From: Chrysochromulina parva
Taxonomy: Eukaryota; Haptophyta; Prymnesiales; Chrysochromulinaceae
Assembly (NCBI GenBank): GCA_002887195.1
Contig: PJAB01000497.1
Span: 1-25,221 of the forward strand
Length of the DNA: 25,221 nucleotides
Direction of reading: 5' to 3'
The position numbers were made by a program, and so were the translations under genes. Below the pieces are notes generated by a model. The model made no database searches, was not told where the DNA came from, and saw only the letters and a program-made list of their open reading frames with translations. Below, piece after piece: positions 6,659-13,678 of this stretch (the stretch's first letter is position 1; each line of letters starts with the position of its first letter).

Positions 6659-9490
6659 CTAGGACGCGCCGGCAGCCGGCGCGGGTGTGGCAGCCAGTGG
6701 GGGCGCTGTGACGGGCGCCGTGACCATGTTGATGGAGTGCCGCTCCACCCACTCAAAGGCACAGTAAAAGATATTGCTGAGCATCCTGTTAGGAACCGAT
6801 TCGACAGGCTTGCCGTCTTGAGTCTTTCCTCCGAGGAGGAAGGTTTTGAAGCGCGAGAAGGCGTCGTTAACGTAATAGATCAGGATGTACAGCGCGAGCA
6901 GCATGACATTGAAAGAGAAGGGACCGGTGACGCTGGTCATGGTGAAGGCGAGGGCGACAGAAGCGGCGGTGATGGCGACGCCGGCGAGGGCGACGGTGGC
7001 GTCAAGGACGACGGTGGAGATGGTGAAGGCGAAGACGGCGCTTAGCTCATCGAGCACCCACGGCCCGGCCAACCAGACCAGGGGCATCACGATCACGTAG
7101 TGCACCGCCAGCTCCACCAGGAGGGCGACGGTGGCGATGATGAAGGCGATGGCGGCGAGGGCGGCGGCACCGATGGTGGAGACGGTGGCGAAGGCGACGG
7201 TGGCGATGGTGATGGCAGAGGTGCAGGCGGTGGGAGCGAGGGAGACGGCGCAGGAATCGGCGAAGCCGGAGGAGGCACTCGGGCAGGTACCCGCCCAGCC
7301 AATGACGAGGAAGATGGCAACAATGATGAGCACGATGCTGGCGAGGCGGCCAGGACGATCGGGCATCCTGTAGAGGTCTTCGGGCGCTTTGCGAGCGGTG
7401 ACCAGAAGGCCGCACAGTAGCAGTAGCGAGCCGAATACAAACGCCCAGAACTGTGCGACGAGCTCCACGAATTGGCCCGACACGTTGGCGAGGTCGTCAA
7501 CCGTCGACCAGTTCTGAGGGAGCAGCCACTTTGGGAGCGATAGGTTGAGCGGCTGGCGGTACATCTGCACCATGCAGAGGACATACAGACAGTAGAAGAG
7601 CGCTTCGTCGAATTTCAGATTTTGACCGAGCGCTCGTTGCAAGAACATGAAGGAGGGCACCTTGATCTCGAGCGCCGCGCTGCTGCCCTTCTTCGTGATC
7701 TCGCCTTCTTTTACCTTGAGCTCCGCGACCGTGCCGAGACCGTACTTGAACTCCGTCTCTTTGACGCCCAAGAGCTGGCCCACTTTCTCGGTAGCGAGCT
7801 TGGCGAACCACGCGCAGAAGGCGAGGAGCAGGCCAGCGAGGGGCTCGATGCCACTCAGATAGAGGGCAAACCGGACGAGCGCCACGCCGAGCACGCCCAG
7901 GTAAGCCGGCATCGTGGGAGTGTTCATCAGGATGTCGCCGACGATGAGCAGCACCGCTGGCAGCCCCTCGAAGCGCCAGGCTGCTCGCAGCCACCAAGGG
8001 TCGGTCCAGCTCGAAAGCAGATTGATCTCCTGGCGCGACATGAGCCAAGAGGAAGGTACAGAGGCGAGCGTACCGCCGAGGTCGATGCCGCTGAGGCGCT
8101 CAAAGACATGCTGGGAGCCGAAGGTGCGCACGACCCTCCAGGACGCTCCCAAGAGCATCGCCTTCACCACGCCGCTCGACGCCTTGTACACCGTCTTGGC
8201 TCCCTTCCAGCTACCCGGCAGTTCGAAGTGGGAGGGTACCGTCTCCGCGCCAGCACGCCCTGCGATCGCGCCGAGGGCGGCGGCAACGAGCGCCACGGCG
8301 AAGAGCGCGTAGGCGAGGATGTAGCACGCGACCCGGATTGCCGATCCATCGCTCTCATCGCCATCAGTCGCCAGCGGCGAGAAGGCCGCGGCGGCGGCGG
8401 CTGCCGCCGCCGCGGCCAGGTACGCGGCGTACAGACGCGCATCGTCGATCTTGTTGAACGCATAGTAGAGGAAGAGAGCGGAGAGGCCCGGGGGCAGAGC
8501 CTCCGTAGCAGCGCTGCAGTTCCACAGGGTGCGCCCGAGGCGCAGCGTGAGCACCTTGCTCGCATCGCCGCCGGTGAAAGCGCCTCCGGAGATCGTCGTG
8601 AAGAGCGGCTGCGGCAGAAGCACCATCATGTCGACAGCAACCGACGTGCAGAGACGGCACGCGTTCACCGCGGCGGCCTTGAGGCTAGAGCGCGACGCGG
8701 GATCTACGACGATGCTCAGGGACAGGCACAGTATGCGAAGTCCTGCGCAGATGAGGCCGACGGCAAAGAGCTTGTCGTCTGCGGGTAAAAAGTTCAACAG
8801 CATGGCAACGAAGTTTGACTGCAGGATCGCTGCTGAAATGCCGAACGCTGTGGAGGCGTAAGAAAGCAACGCGTCGATCTTCGTGAGTGGTATCATGGGG
8901 CCGATGAGGGTCACGGTGAGGTCGAGGACGGGGTAAATGACGAAGCCGACGACGAGGAATAAAAGACAACCGACGAGTCCTTTGAGGGGAAGAAGAACCC
9001 TTCGCCAGTCTGGCGGAGCAGGGAGAAGTAAGAAGCCTTTGCCGTCGGCCTCATCCCCGGCGAGGTGAAGAGCTTCGAGCATGAGAAGGGACCAGAAGAG
9101 GAGAACGACGGGGATGAAGAGGAGGAGGACTGTGAAGACTTTGGACCTGTCAAAGAGGCGATCCAATTTTCCCCAGGGATCCAAAGTCCTCTTCCAAGTG
9201 GCTTCATCCTCGTCGACTACGTTACTGCGGGCGGCGGACTCTGGGTCGATGGTCACCGCGGGCTCGCCGAGGCTACCAGACTCTGTGGGTCCCGTAGCCT
9301 CCACGGGGCTCCCCCGCGTCGCTCTTCGTCCCCGTGGTGGCGACGAAGACCGCCGGGTCGGCCTCATTGGTCTGACCTCCGCGTCGCACAGTCCACCTTG
9401 CGAGCGCGCGGCAGCGCGCAACTTTGCAGCGAGACGTTTCGAAAACGCTTTCGGGTTACAGTACATTGTTACACGGGTTACCGGGTACAT
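6659..9490 (-). CDS. Large multi-pass membrane protein, family unknown
   Basis: A 943-aa single-exon protein that I do not recognise. Residues 1-110 are hydrophilic and Arg/Ser-rich (RPTRRSSSPPRGRR), probably cytosolic. From about 118 onward there are roughly 16-18 hydrophobic segments, for example VFTVLLLFIPVVLLFWSLLM and LASIVLIIVAIFLVIGWAG. A soluble loop at about 600-640 is rich in Lys and Glu (VKEGEITKKG). An alanine run lies at about 357-368. Residues about 740-853 are a Val/Ala/Ile/Thr-rich hydrophobic block encoded by GGCGAYGGY-like low-complexity DNA on the opposite strand. No transporter or channel signature is evident. In-frame ATGs at 9466 and 9367 are alternative starts. The hairpin-forming microsatellite lies just upstream of 9490. 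Confidence 0.75.
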   Translation of the reverse strand: MYPVTRVTMYCNPKAFSKRLAAKLRAAARSQGGLCDAEVRPMRPTRRSSSPPRGRRATRGSPVEATGPTESGSLGEPAVTIDPESAARSNVVDEDEATWKRTLDPWGKLDRLFDRSKVFTVLLLFIPVVLLFWSLLMLEALHLAGDEADGKGFLLLPAPPDWRRVLLPLKGLVGCLLFLVVGFVIYPVLDLTVTLIGPMIPLTKIDALLSYASTAFGISAAILQSNFVAMLLNFLPADDKLFAVGLICAGLRILCLSLSIVVDPASRSSLKAAAVNACRLCTSVAVDMMVLLPQPLFTTISGGAFTGGDASKVLTLRLGRTLWNCSAATEALPPGLSALFLYYAFNKIDDARLYAAYLAAAAAAAAAAAFSPLATDGDESDGSAIRVACYILAYALFAVALVAAALGAIAGRAGAETVPSHFELPGSWKGAKTVYKASSGVVKAMLLGASWRVVRTFGSQHVFERLSGIDLGGTLASVPSSWLMSRQEINLLSSWTDPWWLRAAWRFEGLPAVLLIVGDILMNTPTMPAYLGVLGVALVRFALYLSGIEPLAGLLLAFCAWFAKLATEKVGQLLGVKETEFKYGLGTVAELKVKEGEITKKGSSAALEIKVPSFMFLQRALGQNLKFDEALFYCLYVLCMVQMYRQPLNLSLPKWLLPQNWSTVDDLANVSGQFVELVAQFWAFVFGSLLLLCGLLVTARKAPEDLYRMPDRPGRLASIVLIIVAIFLVIGWAGTCPSASSGFADSCAVSLAPTACTSAITIATVAFATVSTIGAAALAAIAFIIATVALLVELAVHYVIVMPLVWLAGPWVLDELSAVFAFTISTVVLDATVALAGVAITAASVALAFTMTSVTGPFSFNVMLLALYILIYYVNDAFSRFKTFLLGGKTQDGKPVESVPNRMLSNIFYCAFEWVERHSINMVTAPVTAPPLAATPAPAAGAS
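6930..7270. repeat. Low-complexity GGCGAYGGY-type coding tract
   Basis: A run of short GGC/GAC/GGT/GCG words on the plus strand. On the minus strand it encodes alternating Val, Ala, Ile and Thr in the last hydrophobic block of the 943-aa protein; on the plus strand it makes a spurious Gly/Asp-rich frame. The simple-sequence composition suggests local expansion within a membrane-spanning region. Confidence 0.6.
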
Positions 9491-9931
9491 TCAACCGTAG
9501 AGCAAGCAAGCAAGCAAGCAATTGCTTGCTTGCTTACAGGAGAGGGCAAGCAAGCAAGTGGGGAGCGGGCCGCAAGCAAACCCTCGGCCACACCAGTACT
9601 CGAGTCTTTTTTACAGTCTGTTCGTTCCCACAGCTTCCCGTCTTCTCTCCGCGACGGCCGACGCAAGCCGACGCGGGGCGCGCCCGGGCGCGGCGCACGC
9701 GCGCGCGGTTACGCGCGCGGGCAGCCATTTCCGCGGCCGGATTAATACTCTCGTTTTATTTATCTCTTTTTAAATACGTTTGTCTTTCGGAACGTGGAGC
9801 CTATGTGTGCACCTGTGCTTTGGTGTGCCGCAGCACATGCATCGTCACACTTCCGGCAGCCGCACTGCTGGGACCTGGGCTCCGGAGAGGGTGTGAAATC
9901 CAGTCTTTCGTTCGACGGGCTGCGTGCGTGA
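9491..9931. other. Intergenic region, 441 bp
   Basis: It lies between the FPG 3' end and the membrane-protein start. It contains the AAGC/GCTT microsatellite palindrome (9501-9558), an alternating CG-rich tract (about 9690-9722), and an AT-rich stretch. On the minus strand the latter includes AATAAA (plus strand 9755-9760), a possible polyadenylation signal for FPG. No gene is seen. Confidence 0.5.
9501..9558. repeat. AAGC/GCTT microsatellite with a perfect 28-bp palindrome
   Basis: An AAGC run switches to a GCTT run around a central AATT, so 9508-9535 is a perfect inverted repeat. A second AAGC run lies at 9546-9558. It ends 18 bp upstream of the ATG of the 943-aa protein, so it would form a hairpin in that 5' leader if transcribed. 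Confidence 0.9.
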
Positions 9932-11228
9932 TCACTGTGCCTTCTTACTCGCCTTCTTGCGACGTCCGGATGCGCCCGTGACGGCGCCCACCGCGTCCTC
10001 CTCCGCCCGCACGTCGACCGCCCTCGACTTCCTCTTGCTGCTGCTGCTGCCGCCGCCGCCGGGACCCTGCCAGTGAGCGACGAGCTCATCCTCAAGGGCA
10101 CGCGCGGCCCCCGACCCTTCTCCTGTCGCCGGCTCCTCCACCGCTGGCGCCGCCTCTTTCTTCGCGCCCCTTTGCTTCTTTGGCTTCACTGCGGCATACT
10201 CACCAGCCTCCGCTGCGTCTGCCTTCAACGGCGCGTCGCCCTTGCGCTGACGGCTCAGGACCACCGCGGAAGTACGCCCACCCACTGTGAGGAAGGTGAT
10301 GGCGCCGCCGCGCTCGCCGGGTACCGTCCCAGGCACCTTGCCCCAGCGGTAATGAAAGAGCCAATCGCGTGGGAACTCTTCGTCCTTGGCACCACAGCTC
10401 ACTGCGACGTTGAGGACGTGGGTGAGCGCCGCGCGGAGTCGGTCGATTTGGGCGTCGGAGAGGGAGCGGCAGATCGCTTCCGGGTGGACACCGGCATGAA
10501 AGAGGACTTCGTCCGCCACCCAGTTCCCCACGCCCGAGACGAGAGCGGCCTGGTCGAGAAGGAGCGCCTTGATGTTGCACCCTTTGGCCGCGAGCACCTC
10601 GAGCCAGCGGCCCTTCTCAATGGGGTCGATGAGAGGGTCGGGCGCCAGCGAGCGCCACGGCTCCTCGTTCTGCGGGTCGGCGCGCAGGCGCAGCCGGCCG
10701 AGGCGCCGCGGGTCGCAAAAGGCCAGCGCGTTGCCCGCCTCGAACTGAAGCTCGAGCTTGGTGAAGCGCGGCGGCCATGCCTCGTCGTGCACCCGAAACT
10801 CCTTGTACGACTGCGCCGCTACCTGGCAAGGCGGGAATCGAGCTCGACACTCTTGAACGCAGACAGAAGAGGTCTGCGCGGAGAAGGGGCAGCAGATTGG
10901 GTTGGGATGGAGGGCTCGTTCGCCGGCAACGTACGCCGCGAACTACAAAGGCCCCTGTCATACCAAAGTGCGCGAGCAAGTGAGGTGGCGACGAGAGAAC
11001 GAGCCACAGCTGCTTTCCGCGCCGCCGCACCTCCACGAGCTGCTTGCCTTCGAGCAGCGAGCTCACGATTGCCGCGTCTGCCTCCTTGTCATCGAAGACG
11101 ATCTCGTCGAAGAGGCCGTCACGAGGCCCGCCGCCGCCCTCGACTGTGACGGCCATCGTGATGCGCTGCGAAACGCAGTGGGTTGCGAGCAAGTTGCGTG
11201 CAGTCTCGACCTCGGGAAGCTCGGGCAT
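9932..11228 (-). CDS. FPG: FPG-type DNA glycosylase/AP lyase, zinc-less (plant/fungal type)
   Basis: A base-excision repair enzyme that removes oxidised purines and cleaves the abasic strand in the nucleus or organelles. Two exons: 10935-11228 and 9932-10822, giving 394 aa. ATG 11228 is fixed by the N-terminal MPELPEVE, where Pro2 is the nucleophile and Glu3 the catalytic acid; K72 in RRGK matches the conserved Lys. HFGMTG (about 87-92) precedes the intron. Exon 2 carries the helix-two-turn-helix motif GVGNWVADEVLFHAG with its conserved Asn. In place of the zinc finger it has the zinc-less hairpin ending ITFLTVGGRTSAVV, as in plant FPG and NEIL1. The last ~100 residues are Lys/Arg-rich low complexity (KRKSR, GRRKKASKK), perhaps a nuclear signal. 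It is divergent from the NAA80-ACTMAP gene, 163 bp away. Confidence 0.92.
10823..10934 (-). other. Intron of the FPG gene (GT-AG, phase 0, 112 bp)
   Basis: Minus-strand donor CGCGGC|GTACGTTG and acceptor TTGCCAG|GTAGCG. Splicing gives VVRG-VAAQSYKEF across the junction, matching the continuous beta segment of plant FPG at this point. The unspliced frame would be nonsense. No flanking repeat is seen. Confidence 0.88.
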
Positions 11229-11391
11229 GTCGACTGCGGCCCCCTTGCGCTTCAAGCAGTCGCCGACGCACCCATGGGGGAGAGGGAAAGAAGCGGTGGT
11301 GTGAACGTTAACACGACACACGTTTGGTGCTACGGCATCGTGGGTGGAGCAGAAAGATTTCGCGTTCACACCACGGCGTCGTCTTTTGAAA

Positions 11392-13449
11392 ATGCCGCCG
11401 TCCCCACCCAAGCCATTGTCAGAGCCCGCCCTCGACACCACCACTGCCACCGCCACCCTCGCCGCACGCCGACGGCGCGCAGCGGCCACACCACCTGTGA
11501 CCGAACCGCCGCCACCGGTACAGGCGGCTGGCTCGGTCTTACGCGTGCATCTCAAAGACGCTGACGACACCCTCATCGGCCAGCTCGCGCGGCTGATCGC
11601 GCAGCAGTGGCCCTCGACCTCAGCGCCGCGGCGGCGCACGGCCATGTGCATGGCGAGCTTACTCAATCGCACCAACAACCGCAAGCTGCCTTGTCATCTG
11701 GCGCTCACGGATGCGCAGGGTACCGCGCTATGCCATGCCAAGCTCAGCCCCACACGCGATGACGAGGATGGATTTGGCGTGCTGCTCACCTCACTCGTCG
11801 TGGCGCCGAGCCACCGCCGGCGTGGCCTCGGCCGCCAGATGCTGGAGTTCGCTGAGGAGGTTGCCGTTGGCCTCGGAAGCAGCTACATGGCACTCTCGAC
11901 GCCGGACATGCAAGCCTTCTATCTCGCGTGCGGCTATCATGTGCGCGACCATCCGACGCTCAAGCCCGTTCCACACGTCAGTCGGAGCGACGCGGCGGCC
12001 GTTCGTGCGGTCATGGGAGGCGCGTCGGAGATCTCGGAGATCGCAACCTCGCAGGCCGGCGCATCTGGCGCCGACCTCGTGCCGAGTGACGATCCCGCTG
12101 CGCCCTCGGTACTCCGTAAGCGTCGCAACTGGGCCAAGGGTGAGATGGCTGCGCATGTGCTCAGTTGCTTCCATATTAGGCTACGCCCCACTGGCGATGC
12201 CGAGGACGGCGATGACGTGGCAGTCGAGGCCCATACGTGGCTTCGCAAGGCGCTGGTTGCCGGGGACGGTACGGATGCGCTCGCACAGCGTCGGCACTTG
12301 TGGACGCGCGCGGCTCTCGTCGCCTACGTGCGCCAGGCGCTCCCCGTGGACCTGCGCGACGGTGGTGCGGCGGCGGTGCACGTGACACCGTCGGCACTAC
12401 ACTGGGAGCATCAAGTCGGCGACACATGCGGCCTGCAGGCATTGCGCGCTGCGCGCTCGTGGTTCCATGGGTGGGGCATCGGCGGGCGCGGGGCGGCGCC
12501 GGAGGGTCAAGGGACCGAGCAGGCGGGCGAGCAGGTGGGCGAGCAAGTGGGCGGCCCGAAGCTCTCTCAACTCGTCGAGTCTATCGGCGTGTCCACACTC
12601 ACGCCGACGGGCCAGGCTATGCCAGCTGTGGAAGGCGCTGATGATGAGACCTGCCCACGTGGCCACGTCACCTCTCCACGTGGCCACGTCACCTCTGTGG
12701 AAGGCGCTGATGGTGAGACCTGCCCACGTGGCCACGTCACCTCTCGCCACGTCACCTCGTCTCTCGCCATCGAACCTCACTGGGGTATGCCCTTGAGCGC
12801 CGAGTTGAGCGCCATCACGGCCGCGAGTGTGCTGCAAACGGCTCTCACGGCCGGCTACACCAATTACGGTGAGCTCTTTGACGCGTCCGATCTGGCGGAG
12901 CTGGCCGCCACGTGCTGCGGTTTGGATGCGGCCGTGCTCTCATACGCCGAAGACGATCTCGCTGCTGCCGGCGAGGTCTGGGATAGGCTACTGCCCTCTT
13001 GGCTCGAGAGCGACGGGCTGGCGATCGTTGCGTATGCCAAGGCGGCGCTCCCCACGGCGAATGTGCTCTCAGCGGGTGGACCGCCCGAGACGGCCCACTA
13101 TATGCTGCTCATCGGCACCGCCCGGAATGCGACGAAGACGGTACCGGTAGCTCTGCCGGCGGCGGCAGCGGCGGCGGCAGCGGCGGCGGCAGCGGCGGCG
13201 GCAGCGGCGGCTTTGCCGGCGGCGGGCGCAACGGCCGAGGAGCCTCGAGGGCAGCCGCTGCTGCTGATCGCTCTACAGGGGCTGTCTCCGCGACCGCTCA
13301 TCGTACCGGTGGGCGCGCTCCGCTCCTCGAATGAGCGCCTTCGGCCCGAGCCGATGCCCAGGCATTGCCTCATCCACCCGAAGATCGGCATGCGCCTCAG
13401 CCGGCGTGTCGTGCTGCTCGGCCGCGCACAGAGAGCGCGGCTGGGGTAG
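11392..13449 (+). CDS. NAA80-ACTMAP: Fusion of NAA80-type actin N-acetyltransferase and ACTMAP-type actin maturation protease
   Basis: A 685-aa single frame; 11392 is the first ATG (the frame is open upstream but only with GTG). After a Pro/Ala-rich leader, residues about 48-190 are a GNAT domain of NAA80 type. They carry LIAQQWP near the start, the acetyl-CoA loop HRRRGLG (141-147) and the ending MQAFYLACGYHV. NAA80 acetylates the exposed acidic N-terminus of actin. Residues about 335-670 match ACTMAP (C19orf54), the cysteine protease that removes the acetylated first residue of actin. It has Q341-x-G-x-x-C346-G-L (oxyanion Gln and catalytic Cys), GYTNYGELF, the AHYMLLIG His (H569), and a C-terminal SSNERL near the usual ESN-x-L position. 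Residues about 413-460 are a tandem repeat loop and 587-610 a polyalanine run. It is divergent from FPG. Confidence 0.85.
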   Translation: MPPSPPKPLSEPALDTTTATATLAARRRRAAATPPVTEPPPPVQAAGSVLRVHLKDADDTLIGQLARLIAQQWPSTSAPRRRTAMCMASLLNRTNNRKLPCHLALTDAQGTALCHAKLSPTRDDEDGFGVLLTSLVVAPSHRRRGLGRQMLEFAEEVAVGLGSSYMALSTPDMQAFYLACGYHVRDHPTLKPVPHVSRSDAAAVRAVMGGASEISEIATSQAGASGADLVPSDDPAAPSVLRKRRNWAKGEMAAHVLSCFHIRLRPTGDAEDGDDVAVEAHTWLRKALVAGDGTDALAQRRHLWTRAALVAYVRQALPVDLRDGGAAAVHVTPSALHWEHQVGDTCGLQALRAARSWFHGWGIGGRGAAPEGQGTEQAGEQVGEQVGGPKLSQLVESIGVSTLTPTGQAMPAVEGADDETCPRGHVTSPRGHVTSVEGADGETCPRGHVTSRHVTSSLAIEPHWGMPLSAELSAITAASVLQTALTAGYTNYGELFDASDLAELAATCCGLDAAVLSYAEDDLAAAGEVWDRLLPSWLESDGLAIVAYAKAALPTANVLSAGGPPETAHYMLLIGTARNATKTVPVALPAAAAAAAAAAAAAAAAAALPAAGATAEEPRGQPLLLIALQGLSPRPLIVPVGALRSSNERLRPEPMPRHCLIHPKIGMRLSRRVVLLGRAQRARLG
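12628..12770 (+). repeat. Minisatellite within the protease domain (CCACGTGGCCACGTCACCTCT units)
   Basis: A 51-bp unit occurs twice (GTGGAAGGCGCTGATG... to ...CACGTCACCTCT), with an extra partial copy of its 3' half between and after. It encodes repeated EGADxETCPRGHVTS blocks. It lies between the catalytic Cys and the GYTNYGELF segment, apparently a surface loop insertion. Confidence 0.85.
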
Positions 13450-13678
13450 GGTGACCACATGAACAGATCCAATACTGAAAGGGTTTCCTTTTTTGTCCTC
13501 GCACTGTACTGCCCGCTCAGAATACACACACCTTACATGACCCTGAGTGTAAGAAGTCACACATACACACATTCACATTCACACCTGCGTTGTTTGCACG
13601 TCCCTCGCTCTAGGGAATCCTGGGCACACTCTCTCCTGGAGGCGCGGTCTCGACGCGGTCGGTCGCTCCTGTCTCCTG

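Noticed and set aside
7622..8788. 388-codon plus-strand frame opposite the membrane-protein gene
   Set aside because: It is Arg/Glu/Gly-rich with no domain. The minus-strand frame has clear membrane helices over the same bases.
10617..11684. 355-codon minus-strand frame extending upstream of FPG
   Set aside because: It is FPG exon 1 read through the intron plus an upstream extension antisense to the NAA80-ACTMAP leader. MPELPEVE fixes the true start at 11228.
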